From: Rugalucina vietnamica
Taxonomy: Eukaryota > Mollusca > Bivalvia > Lucinida > Lucinidae
DNA length: 64,000 nucleotides
NCBI GenBank assembly: GCA_964017185.1
Contig: OZ024870.1
Coordinates: 64,582,812-64,646,811 of the forward strand
Direction: 5' to 3'
Part shown: one piece after another, positions 1 to 10,269 of the stretch
Layout of the letters: every line of letters starts with the position of its first letter
Position numbering within the stretch: position 1 is the first letter of the stretch
Program-made: the position numbers and the translations under genes
Notes under the pieces: generated by a model
Databases searched by the model: none
What the model saw: only the letters and a program-made list of their open reading frames with translations
Told to the model about the DNA's origin: nothing

Positions 1-13
1 CAGTTTAAAGTAC

Positions 14-185
14 CAAAGTAAGGCTTATAAATGTGTATGGATATTTTGGCTTAACCACGGTTTCTAGGCAGGCTCAGACCTGAGCGGTTAACCAGTAGCC
101 TAATTAGATGGCCAGTAGCGTATAAGCTTTGCTTGGAGCGGTACAAGCAGCCCATCTATTATTTCTCAGGGCCCCAATGGGTCCA
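14..185 (+). repeat. Dispersed repeat, copy 1
   Basis: Shares a long block with 61427-61605, including GGCAGGCTCAGAC, GCGGTTAACCAGTA, AAGCAGCCCATCT and GGCCCCAATGG in the same order and orientation. The two copies lie near opposite ends of the window. No coding potential is visible, and the element class is unknown. Confidence 0.65.
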
Positions 186-934
186 ATTTTTATTTTAACT
201 GCAAACATCATTAACTGTATACATAAATGCGAGTATAACTAGACCTAAGTTCAATATGGCAAATTGACTATATTTCCCAAAATCGGAATAGGGCTTTGAT
301 AAACAGATCGGCCGCCCGATGCATCAGGTTTATTATACAGTGTGTAAGGCAAACACTGGCTTTAAATAGATTGGGTTTCGATTTGCAGACGAAATACTCT
401 AAAGCATTACAATGAAACAGTTGGTAGATCTAAATACATTTATTTATATTGAAACGGAAAGAAAAAAAAATAAAATGGATTCGATCTCGGATCGCCTGGT
501 TCATATCACGGCTAAAAAACTATTCAATTACTTGCAGAAATCCACTCAGAGCTGTCACCAATATTAAATCAATTCTATAATTTAACACAATTGAAACTAT
601 CTGTTTGGTGTGTTTGACCTTGAAATGAGATAAATCTCATGAGCAAGTCACAACCTCAAACATAAGACAAGTCTTACCGTTAAGATAGATCATAAGTCAC
701 TCCTAAGATTAGTCTTGATCATAAGATAAGATATGTCCTAAGAGAGCTTCGTGAAACGAGCTACTGTTGGTAATGCGTGTATCAACAGTGTTCTTTTATG
801 TATATAAAATTAATACACGGGAAAGCGCCTATGTGGGAAAATCGTCTTAGCAAAGGATAACAATAGGACCAATGGTCATATAAACGCTCACCTGAGACCT
901 GAGATATATACTAATAAACTTGTTTGACTACAAT
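186..934. other. No gene recognised
   Basis: AT-rich sequence with stops in every frame. Positions 620-740 contain several short overlapping copies of a GTCTTA/TAAGAC-like motif, some inverted. I see no coding exon or known element here. Confidence 0.5.
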
Positions 935-1432
935 GGTAATATGCATGTATATAACCCCAGGTCAGGGTCAGAATAACCCCTGGAGTCAATGTCTTTTCAA
1001 ATCATGAAAATTCAGTCAATTTGCCTATTTACTGCGAGTTTGCCCTTCAAATGACACTTTAACAATTTTCCCCTTTCAAATGCATGGGCGACCTAAGTTG
1101 ACCTTGCGATAAAATAGGTCAAGGTCATCCCAGGGTCATGGTTTATACAAATTTTGTAGACCTCCATTCCTTGATGCTTCATGCCAAGTTTCAAAATCAT
1201 ATGCCTCCTGTTTCTAAGGAAGAAGATTTTTTAAAGATTTTTGTTATTTACAGCCATGGTGGCCATTTTTGTCTTGTGACCATGACTATTTATGCAAACT
1301 TTCATCCACTTTTCCTGTGGATGCTTCACATAAAGTATGCCTTTGATTGGCCAAGCGGTTTCAGAGAAGAAGATGCTTTGAATATTGTATATAGCCCCGG
1401 GGAGGGGCAAACAACCCCCTGGGCCTAAAATA
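935..1432 (+). repeat. Interspersed repeat (AAGGTCAAGGTCAT type)
   Basis: Contains the blocks AGGTCAAGGTCAT, TTTTGTAGACCTCCATTCCT and TTTCTAAGGAAGAAGA, which I recognise from an abundant non-coding repeat of mollusc genomes. GC-rich patches (CCCCAGGTCAGGG near 955, CCCCGGGGAGGGG near 1395) flank it. A 96-codon ORF in it has no recognisable domain and looks fortuitous. The family assignment is from memory. Confidence 0.5.
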
Positions 1433-1497
1433 TTATCATAAGCATTAATCTTCTGTCCATTTGCTCATTCCTAGCAAGTTTTCTGCCATTAAATGTT

Positions 1498-1572
1498 CTT
1501 GATTTTAATATGCGAGATAGGTTTTTGACAGCTAAACTTCTCAAACAAGGCTATCGGTATCATAAACTTCGA
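1498..1572 (+). mobile_element. Penelope-like element, coding fragment
   Basis: Translates to a peptide containing AKLLKQGYRYHKLR, nearly the same as AKLLQQGYRYHKLRK in the complete PLE ORF at 56252-57919. The fragment stops inside that conserved block, and the matching continuation (FSKFYRRHFELVSKYNVG) resumes at about 4117. A PLE copy has therefore been split by an insertion. Confidence 0.8.
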
Positions 1573-1879
1573 ACAAGAGGGACGTAAAGCGCCATAGGAA
1601 TGAGCCAAAAACATACTTAAGCCATAGTATCCACATTCTTGAGAAAACACAAACTGAGGCGAACACAGATTTCAAGGTTTTGAACCCAGACTTGAAGATA
1701 TCCCAAAGAACATTTGAAAACTATAGCCATTTTTCGTAAAGCCCGTTAGAGTGAAAGATAAATATACATGGCTGTTGCAGATACCATGTGGAATTTGGTC
1801 ACGCGTTTAGGCGATGTATGCAACTACGTGCTGCCCTACGAAAGAAGCAGAACATTACCAACGAAGATTGTCCTGTGTT

Positions 1880-3296
1880 TGACCACTCTTCTGATCTTAT
1901 AGAAAAAAACTTTGTGTGAGCGCCAGGAAGGCAAGTTTCGTATGTCCTGCTTAAATCGTGAATGTACCTCGTGCGGAGCTCGACGGGATTTGTCCATGCC
2001 TGCAGAATTCCTATCAGAGAGCACAGAAAAAGTGGATAGGGAGCGATTCGAATATAGAAATTTCACACACAGCGGTACTCAAGTAAAGCGTAAGCTTGGT
2101 CTGGTTAAAAAGACGACTAAGATCGGTGAACTGTATCAACTTTATCAACAACTTTAGGGCTGATTGGCAACACACACAAGCTAAACGTTTAATTGAAACA
2201 TTACCGGCTGGTGATGTTTTAGTAGTCCATGATTATTTATCGATGTACTGAGAAAAACGAAATTCAGAGCAGTTATTTTCAGAAAACCGAAGTTTCAATT
2301 CACGTGTCAATTATCTACAGACATGTCATTCTGGAACATGATGGAGTTGAAAGTATGCCCGATGATCCCAGACTTATACAGGAACAGTTCTTTGTTATCT
2401 CCCCTGACAGAAAGCATGATCACCATTTCACGTTTCACGTGCAAAATATGATGCATGAATATCTCATGAGCATTTCGTATCCCCTACAAACCATCCATGA
2501 GTATACCGACGGATGCGCCGCTCAGTATAAGAGCCGCCACTGTCCAGGATCGTTAACTCAAGTCGCCACAAAATTAAACTGTACAATTGTGAGGAATTTC
2601 TACGAAACCTCCCACGCTAAGGGGCCGCAAGATGCGGCCGGAGGATATCTGAAGCAACAGGCGGACTTAGCTGTGTTAAGGGGCAAGACAATTATACAGT
2701 CAGCTAAAGATTTTTATGAATTTGTTTCAGAGGAATTATCAACCCCAAAACAGTCGGCAGTATGCAAGTCTCGAATATTTCGATACGTACCTGAAATACC
2801 TCGCAATGAAGCCAGCTATTTCAAACAGATTCCCTCGATTAGAAAAAATCACCAAGTTAAAGCAGTGCCTTCCTCAAACTCAATAAGTAGCCGTTTTCTG
2901 TCATGCTATTTCTGTGATGCTTGTTGTCTGGGAGACTTCATTAATTGTGAGTTCCATTCTTACACAGGCGTCCCTACAATTACTCAGCTCGTTGGTGCAC
3001 CGCGTAGTGACGAAGAGGACCAAAATGAAACTGATACTGATACATGTATGACAAGCATCTCAAATCTGATTCATGTAGGGCACATCATTGCATTCCGTGC
3101 TGAAGACGATGACTTTTATTTATTTGAGGCGAAGTCTGAGCCGTTTACTTTACCAACGGACAAAACAGATGATTACCAAACAACCTATTCCGCAGGCACG
3201 AGTGTAATTGAAGGACTTTACTATGAGCGGCAACAGAACTCAACATTTAATTACAGGCTTCTACCAAAGCACAAAGCTATCGTACCGACATTGTGA
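1880..3296 (+). pseudogene. Decayed gene of an uncharacterised invertebrate protein family (DGxxxQYK motif)
   Basis: The longest open part is 2229-3296 (355 codons). Two shorter pieces upstream belong to the same protein: 1905-2150, with a cysteine cluster near MSCLNRECTSCG, and about 2140-2240, with RADWQ and LPAGDVLVVHD. The pieces are in different frames, so at least two frameshifts break the gene. In the 355-residue part I see YTDGCAAQYK (residues 92-101), ETSHAKGPQDAAGG (126-139), a cysteine cluster CYFCDACC (226-233), and a C-terminal part with VGHIIAFRAEDDDFYLFEA. I recognise this arrangement from large uncharacterised protein families of fish and marine invertebrates but know no assigned function. 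The conserved acidic residues beside DG and SHxKGxxD could suit an RNase H-type fold, as in transposases; this is inference. It lies inside an insertion in a PLE, which favours a mobile origin. Confidence 0.65.
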
Positions 3297-3454
3297 GTGG
3301 TGAGAATATGCAGTGTGGTCCAAGGCAAAAGATTTAAATTGCCCGAAGCAGCACATCAATCAATTGTTGACAGTTGTGACGAAATTTCTTGCTGAGCGTG
3401 TAAGCTTCTGATTACCCAATTAGTTGAGTTGCGTCAAGAAACACCCGTCTTCAG

Positions 3455-3625
3455 AGTTTCCGACCGAATCTATGACAACTCACCGACAGACAACTGGCCG
3501 ACATGACAACTCGCCGACAGCAAATATTCACCGACAACCAACTCACCGACACGACTGCTGACAGACTGGACAAGTCACCGACAAAAAAATAAAAATGTCG
3601 CCGACACTCGTCGACACTCACCGAC
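3455..3625. repeat. Short-period CCGACA repeat
   Basis: About a dozen irregularly spaced copies of ACTCACCGACA/ACAACTCGCCGACAG-like units, spaced roughly 10-20 bp. Non-coding. It lies inside the insertion, downstream of the decayed gene. Confidence 0.6.
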
Positions 3626-4116
3626 AGGGCATTTCCTAGTAAAGGAATATGGAAAACGGAAAATTTTAGTTTGCTTGACACAAGCTCCACACAAACTACA
3701 TGTATGCTAAAATGCTTATTTTTCATCAAAGTCGGACAATATACAAGTGCCGTATTCTAAGCCTTTGTTTTTGCGTATGCAAAAAACGGGATTTTTCATG
3801 GTGTGGACTCTTGCCAGACGCCGATGTTTGATAAAACAATGAATTTTCATAAACAAGCATTTTATGATTAAAAAGTACAGTTACTGTAGTGTCATGTTTT
3901 GTATAAAATATGGTCAATTAATAGAATAATAATTCCCAATCCATTACCCATATCCAAAATGTACTAACAAACCTTACGCCGTACCCAAAACAGATCCAAG
4001 CAAGCATTGCAACAGTTATTCTTACATGAGACGCCGTCATTCACAACTTTTTAAGCGTCATTTTGACGTAACGTCATGTTACGCTAACAGGAACAATTAA
4101 CGTGCGACAGGTCAAA

Positions 4117-4640
4117 GCATTTTCCAAATTTTATCGACGTCATTTCGAATTAGTGTCTAAATATAATGTTGGATTGAAAACACTTTTACTACAAGGTATA
4201 TCGGAACGCGAGTATTATGGCGACTTAAGGTACAAATTTAGAAAAATTTGGAATAACTGTAATAAACATGTAAAATGAGTATTTTTTTTTTTTCTAAATC
4301 ATTTAAAAAGGTAATCAATCGGTATAAAAGAAGTGGCTACAATTTAAATGTAATGCAACGTACTGCATGCTTAGAATTTAACCAGGACCTGGTTAAATGC
4401 TTTTCTTTCCTCTTTAGTTGCACGCCGGTTGGTCGGACCTCAGACTCTATGACGGTCCTGGCTTAAAGCTGTCTTACAGACGGGAGGGACCTGACTTTGA
4501 GTTTGGATAACGGGCTAAAACTCTTGTCTCTGGTCGGGTCCACCGGGATTTAAACATAAGCTTTCTTCTGCTCCAGTATTCCAGTGTCTATATTACTGTT
4601 GAGTCCTCGATTTTGGTGTACCTCGGTGCTTGCGCTTGTA
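4117..4640 (+). mobile_element. Penelope-like element, degenerate 3' coding part
   Basis: Continues the split PLE. Recognisable segments are SKFYRRHFELVSKYNVGLKTLL, ISEREYYGDL, YKRSGYNLNVMQRTACLEF and a C-terminal block ending CTPVGRTSDSM. All correspond in order to the end of the 56252-57919 ORF. Frameshifts and stops interrupt it, so it is non-functional. The PLE 3' UTR follows, interrupted by a TTAA MITE at 4708-4934. Confidence 0.8.
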
Positions 4641-4707
4641 TTTTTAATCAATGTCCGATTCATCACCGTTCAGTTACATTATAATTTCTCATACGATAGG
4701 GTCCATA

Positions 4708-4934
4708 TTAACTCATATAAGCCTGGCGTCCCTTTTGACGGACATAGGCAAACAGTATAGCCCCAGATGTGACGCCGCAGAACACGGCGTCCCAACTGGG
4801 GCTATTCTTTTTGCACAGAAATTTCATCGAAAAATGAAATAAAAGATAAAAATCACTCCTAACACCCCTAACAATGAAAGTGGACTCACCCAACTGATAA
4901 TGATGGGAGATTCCATTCGTCAAAGATGGGTTAA
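4708..4934 (-). mobile_element. TTAA-flanked MITE, copy 1
   Basis: A 227 bp copy including TTAA at both ends, inserted into the PLE 3' region. The ends match the other copies in inverse orientation: TTAACTCATATAAG at one end, and the complement of TTAACCCATCTTTGACGAATGG at the other. An internal small hairpin reads GACGCCGCAGAACACGGCGTC. TTAA duplications are typical of piggyBac-type transposition, so a piggyBac-derived MITE is the likely class. Confidence 0.75.
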
Positions 4935-5044
4935 AGAATCAGTTTATAAATACAATGTACGCAAGTGACATCACTAATACGAGATGTGGAAGCCTTTGGT
5001 TAAATCGAACGATTGTTTTTGTTATAAATATCAACAGACAAAAG

Positions 5045-5240
5045 GGCGAGGATTTTAGAGCTCTGTAAAATCGATTTAAGCCCCCTAGTATTCGTTACTG
5101 ACCGTTCCAAGGCGGTTCTGCTAATATTTATGTTCATGTTGCGTGTTTTGTCCGTTTGTCTGTCTGTTGTGCTCGTCGGGGTGTTTTTGACTTATTATGG
5201 TCGAGTTGCTGCTTTTCTTGTTGGGCTCTTGTTTAGTTTC
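5045..5240 (+). mobile_element. Penelope-like element, 3' UTR remnant
   Basis: TAAAATCGATTTAAGCCCCC, GTTACTGACCGTTCCAAGGCGG and the following GTTTTGTCCG tract match the 3' UTR of the other PLE copies (for example 46430-46520 and 58215-58290). It is the end of the split copy that starts at 1498. Confidence 0.65.
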
Positions 5241-6316
5241 GTAGAAGAACATCTTATTACACCGTTATTAACATGCTTCTACCAATGAATTGTACATATG
5301 ACATATCAAAATATACTATAAGACTTAGGTTTAGCAATTTTTTATCCATCATTATTTTCAAAATCAAATGTTTGAAAACTTTCGATTCGCTTTTAATATT
5401 TCAAGTGGTGCTCAAATTCATGTTTCGAGACGAGTTTGTGTGCTTTTCTCACGCCCGCGAGTTGCTACGTTAAGTTAAAAAATTATGCAAATTACGTGCC
5501 CAACACACTTGTGGGGTCATCTCGAGAGAAACCCCAGGAAACAAAATGATATCAGTTACGCCATACACCGGGGGCGTTACCTGGTACTAGAATGGAACCA
5601 AATCTCTACGATCATGGTACTTTACTCTTTTTGAGCACAAGAAGGTGTTACATGACTGTTTTTGGGAATAAAAGGTTAACTTTTCAGATGCCGAGAAACA
5701 ATGTGAATTTTGAGGTGACACCCCTGTAAACTTTGACGCAGCATAATTGCGCCCGGAAAAGATGGTTTAAATATTGTTCAGTTCATTTTTATACAAATTT
5801 TCTGTTTGGAAATCAAAAGAAAATTGTTTAACTTAAGTCTTATAGTATATTATTTTACACCAGTACTTTAATGATACATGTACGTACATATCTATTAACA
5901 TATAGGAGATACATTCCGAGTGCACCATAAACACCCATAGTGCATGTGAAACGTTTGACTTTAAGTAAAAGTTTACAAAAATTTAGATAAATTCCCTCTA
6001 TTTCCTTACATTTACCAAAGCCATAAATCTCACACGAATAACTCAAAACTGCACCGACAGATACGTCAAATAAGTGACATATAACCTTTGGTTTAAGACT
6101 ACTTTTTGATGTTGTATAACAAACAGTTCAATGCTTTTTATCCTTTTCCAGATGCAGTGGATACAATATAATTTCAGTATTGCAAAACGTAAGTGCCTTG
6201 TTCATATAGTATACCGTGACAAGATGACCAGATTTTGACAAATTTTCGCTTGTTTTGTTGCTTAATTCGGACCTGAAGTCTTGGCCTCTACATCTTCAAG
6301 ACTGCGCCATCTAGAT
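5241..6316. other. No gene recognised
   Basis: AT-rich sequence. ORFs are short (about 60 codons), without domains, and overlap on both strands. I see no splice-framed coding exon. Confidence 0.5.
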
Positions 6317-6412
6317 AAGGACATGCCTTTAGAAGTAATTAATGATTTTAATTATCTAGGGACTGTTTTTAACTATACGGGGTCATTTGCATTAAAGTCT
6401 CATTATACTTTC
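6317..6412 (+). mobile_element. Non-LTR retrotransposon (LINE) fragment
   Basis: One frame reads through PLEVINDFNYLGTVFNYTGSF. This resembles the conserved segment just after the reverse transcriptase active site in many invertebrate LINEs (V.F.YLG..f.. pattern). Only about 30 codons survive, and no active-site motif is present. Family recognition is from memory. Confidence 0.55.
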
Positions 6413-7361
6413 AATCATTTTTTTCAATTTTGATCATTTTTGATATGTTCTAGTGCTTCGTTTGCCGAACATGGACCTGTCGAAAACTTCCCAAATGCAT
6501 TACGGATAAACCAATTAAAGACTAATTAAAATTTGAAAAAAATGACTGACAGTGATAAATATATATTTTTGCCCGCCCTTCACACTCGAATTTTATGCGC
6601 AAAGGTCTGGAATACCGGAGGTAAATAGAAACACGTGCTAAACTATATTTACGACCAAAAAGCAACTCGGAGTTATTAAAATAAACACATTTGAAAGTAT
6701 GATCGTGTGCATAGACAAATCCTGTTCTTCACTACATGTCCCATGCATTGAAAGGCAATTGTGTGTACCACAAAGTGATATTTTTGCTGAACATATTTAA
6801 TCGATCCTTGTCGATTTTGATTACGGAGAGGCGACATACGGGGAAATTAGGAAAGATAACAATAGGCGCGGTGAAAGACCGTTGAAGTACTCAATTTCAC
6901 ATTCTTTAAATGCATTACGTGAACGACGGTGCATTCATCTTTACACCAACATCTTGGCCACGTCACATTTCCTCCTGTAGTAATGCTGTATTTTGCGGCC
7001 AGCATTCATACGGTGTGGCGTTGCAATAAAATCAAAGAAAACTTTATACGTCTACCGCAACAATTCTTAATGCCCCGGGTTAAAAACGAGAAGAATGTTG
7101 TCAGTGATCGAGTATGAGCTATGTCGACCCGGGAACATCCAGAACTAACCGTGTAAACCAGCTAACGGTCTAGGTTATTCGCACATGCACACGTCATTTA
7201 CATGTACATATATAAGAATGCGACGCAGCAGGTACTTCTAATACGCTACCGTGCATCGGATGAACGTAACGATAAATACATGCACATCACGAAAAGACGG
7301 TGTATAAATGGTGTAGATATCGCTGCTGCTCTTGCAGATCATCAAACTACATCTTTACATA
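6413..7361. other. No gene recognised
   Basis: Non-coding AT-rich sequence with short ORFs only and no recognisable repeat boundary. Confidence 0.45.
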
Positions 7362-7598
7362 TGGGCCTTCGCATGAAAAAAAAAACAATCGTTGTTTTCG
7401 ACCAGCTTTGACACAAACTGACATGTACAATCACAGGAGAAGACTATAGAAGCTCTAAATTTGGATTTAAGAAGAGGGATAGGGGATACCCGTGTAGCGA
7501 AAACAAAGGCGCTGATCAGCTGTGCAGTTACTGCACAGCTGATCTGCGCTTTTGTTTTTGGCATATGCAGATTGTTGCTTATGTTATGTGGCGGCTCA
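7362..7598 (-). mobile_element. TGAGCC hairpin MITE, copy 1 (diverged)
   Basis: Minus-strand copy of the family best seen at 60914-61149. It keeps the central hairpin GATCAGCTGTGCAGTTACTGCACAGCTGATC and the right end GTGGCGGCTCA, but the left terminus is degraded (TGGGCCTTCGCATG). Confidence 0.75.
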
Positions 7599-7699
7599 TA
7601 TAAACCCACTCGATTAGCCTTAAAGTAAAACCTCTTTTGAAACCAAATGTTTTGAAATTCAATCAATGTTTAAGCGACCAGAATGCCAACTGATCCCGG

Positions 7700-7935
7700 C
7701 CTCAGTACATTTTCGCCACACATGAAAATTATATAAAACGATTTCCATATGAAACACATACGCGTATCATATGTTGGTCATATAAAAATGTGATCATGTC
7801 ATTTTCATATAAGGCCCTACATATAAGAACCACATATTTTCGAAATATGAAAATTACATGAAAGGATTTTTATATGACATCCATATCAGAATTTGTCGAC
7901 CTGAATTTCATGAGAAAATCACGTGAAAATTGTAT
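7700..7935. repeat. CATATGA-rich repeat
   Basis: Many short copies of CATATGA/TCATATA with ATGAAAATTACATG-like phrases. A similar stretch lies at 33471-33790, and both include GGCGAAA/TTTCGCC next to an ACGTGTGG/CCACACAT phrase. Probably two relics of one AT-rich non-autonomous element. Confidence 0.5.
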
Positions 7936-7954
7936 AGATCTACAATGTATTTGG

Positions 7955-8110
7955 TACACCCCTACTTTCGCGGTACACCAAATAAATTTACACCTCCTGG
8001 GTTGTAATTTTGCGGGTTCGAGCCCCCTGTGACATGTGAGACAAGCCAAGTTCTGCTTGTGGGTGAACCAGGTGTTTTTTCTCGGGGTTCTGCAGTTTTC
8101 GCCCATCTAC
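7955..8110 (+). repeat. tRNA-derived repeat (SINE-like)
   Basis: GCGGGTTCGAGCCCCC at 8012-8027 is a good RNA polymerase III B box as found in tRNA genes. No cloverleaf can be drawn and no clear A box stands at the usual distance, so this is a SINE relic and not a tRNA gene. Confidence 0.4.
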
Positions 8111-9250
8111 TGATGGTCCGTCTCATATCAGCTGAAATAATCTTGAAAGGACAGCTAAACTGATTTTTTAACGTACACATAAAAGTGTGGACTGCTCAAT
8201 TTGCGTTGGATACGAAGCACGATGTAACAACATCGTAAGTGTTATAGCTCGGCGTACTTTTCGCCCATGAATAATTTAAATTGTGTATAACACGACGGCA
8301 CACAACGTGTACGGTTAGTCGGGATAAACATTATGCAAAAGTCAGCTGTAATGCTGTGGCAGCTGATTCTCATCTCGCGCCGAGGTTAGCCCCGATCAGG
8401 GTGTAGATGCGTTTATATACATGTACTTAGAATGGTAGAGACTGTCACCATTCTCGCGTGTGCGTTCTGTTGCCAAACTTGTCGCACGTAGGCCTTTTGC
8501 ACATGCCCGGGTTAAAGATCCGGTCTTCAACTGTTCAAGATAAAGTGGATCAAAGTCTGTGTTTAAGTTGCTGGGGTGAAAGTTTCCTTGTCTTCCCATA
8601 CCCCTTTAAAATTATTTGAAAATATCCCTAGATTTTTGCAAATATCACCAAAGTTTGAATCCTAATATCCCTAAACATTTCATTATCCTTTAATTATTTT
8701 ATCAATATCCCGATGTACGCTTCCAGGGGCTCCTGAAGGTTCAGACTGAAATAGTCAAGTCTGAGCATTTTATAATTTGATCCTGATTGTTTTTACGGTG
8801 GACAAAGGTGTTCCCGTCAGTGGTTCGTGGTACATATCATTGGATGTGGAGGCGAGGTCACGAAGGGTTAACCAGCTGGTCTAGTTTTACTGACGTAAGA
8901 GACACTGTACAATGCTTAAAATTATGACTTTTATAAATGATCTATCAATTATTGATGCTGCCAATTATATTAATTGACATTTTAGCGCGTGCTATGCTGA
9001 CGTCACGAAAATAAACTTAGCGTGACGTCATTATCGCGTGATAAAGTGGAGAGAGCTGTCATGGCGTTTCCAGTCTCCAGATCATGAGACAACAACAAAG
9101 ACAAATACAGGGACCTACAGGGAATGCTAAGGTAACTCAAGGGGGAGACACTGATCTCTCCAACTTCTAAACAGAAAGCACCGCCGGTCGGCGGTCGACA
9201 TCATTTTTGTACAATATGATTTTGCTGTTTTCATGTTTTATACGATGCTG
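8111..9250. other. No gene recognised
   Basis: Non-coding. The only pattern seen is an inverted pair of CRE-type sites (GACGTCACG at 9000 and CGTGACGTCA at 9021) about 20 bp apart. Confidence 0.45.
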
Positions 9251-9845
9251 TCCCCTGGAGTTGCGCACTTAAGCATTGTTTGACCGTTTAGATTACAATA
9301 GAAGAAATTTCTGAATAAAACAAATAATCCCCTTTTTGCATGAACATGTAATGCATACAATTACCAAAAGAAATTATGAAAATGTCAAAAACTTTTCTCT
9401 GAATTTCATCATAAGTAAAGCTACCCCCATGTTTATCCCTGACGTCAAAGGTCACATGGAGTTGCGCACTTGATTTATTTGACGTCATTAGATGGCTTTC
9501 TTCAAGAAATATGGTATTTAAACAAATGTTTTGTGAAATTTGTCATATTTCTAGTTGATTAGCCACAAACTTGAAGATGGAATAAAGCAGTCCCATGCAT
9601 AATTAATTTGGCCAATGTAATATACTGGGTAAACAAAATGTCTTGCAAGTACGTTTTACATAATTTTCTCCTTCCGTTCTGTCCCATCTATGATAAATTT
9701 TATTTTTAGTTCATTTAATGAAGTTAGCTGACAAAATGTTACTCACAAACAAATGTAAACTTTCATGCCTTAGACCTGAGACAAGAAACTAAGAGATGCG
9801 CAAGTCCATGTGCCGCGCAACTCCATGAGACTGAACTGTACTACT
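9251..9845. repeat. TTGCGCAC repeat element, copy 1
   Basis: Contains GGAGTTGCGCACTT twice (9259 and 9460) and the inverted form GCCGCGCAACTCCATG (9812). The region 12140-12750 has the same layout with a different 6-base lead (ACATTGCGCAC twice, then GCCGCGCAATGTTAGG inverted). They look like two members of one non-autonomous family with inverted ends. Confidence 0.5.
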
Positions 9846-9915
9846 GTGTAGGCCCAATTTCTGGCCATAATTACAGGAGCTGTGGAATTGTGACCTGCTC
9901 AAAGCCACAACGAAA

Positions 9916-9975
9916 GGCGCCCCGGCTGAGGATCGAACCCGGGACCTCAGGGACCGCAGTCCGACACTTCCCCAA
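9916..9975 (-). repeat. tRNA-like SINE head (minus strand)
   Basis: Minus-strand GGTTCGATCCTC (complement of 9930-9941) is a B box. The preceding CCTGAGGTCCCGG resembles an anticodon-to-T-stem portion. No acceptor stem pairs. Lies back-to-back with the plus-strand head at 10000. Confidence 0.45.
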
Positions 9976-9999
9976 TCCGACTGAAAGTGATCGAAAAGA

Positions 10000-10075
10000 G
10001 GTAGCCGAGTCGTAACGCACTGGCTTCTTGTGCTAGAGGTCTCGGGTTCGATCCCCGCCGGCGGCGAGGAAAATG
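10000..10075 (+). repeat. tRNA-like SINE head (plus strand)
   Basis: GTAGCCGAGTCGT (10001) resembles an A box. GGGTTCGATCCCC (10044-10056) is a near-perfect B box at tRNA-like spacing. The 5' end GGTAGCC and 3' end GGCGGCG cannot pair as an acceptor stem, so it is a tRNA-derived repeat head. Confidence 0.55.
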
Positions 10076-10269
10076 TGTTGGTCTGAACTAGATCAGCTTG
10101 CTAACTGTCACCCCGCTCCACTTCGGTACCTCGTTCCACTTCCCTGACAGAGAGATTTAAAACAAAATACCGATGGAAATATTCCGTCTACAGTAGGTCT
10201 GAACACGTTTCCCTTCGTGTCATTTGCAGCAATGACATTATGTTGTGCGCCGTCCTTCGGATCGGGACG

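Larger units (their letters stand above)
1573..4116. mobile_element. 2.5 kb insertion splitting a PLE copy
   Basis: The PLE reading breaks after TAAACTTCGA at 1572 and resumes at GCATTTTCC (4117), so everything between was inserted after the PLE copy. The cargo includes a decayed gene on the plus strand (1880-3296) and a short-period repeat (3455-3625). I could not find clear terminal inverted repeats, and any target duplication is at most a few A residues. The element type is therefore unknown. It may be the mobile element that encodes the gene, or a retroposed or transferred host sequence. Confidence 0.6.

Noticed and set aside
1138-1428. 96-codon ORF
   Set aside because: Lies in an abundant non-coding interspersed repeat; no domain recognised.
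10000-10075. A functional tRNA gene
   Set aside because: B box and possible A box are present, but no acceptor stem pairs and the anticodon arm is poor.
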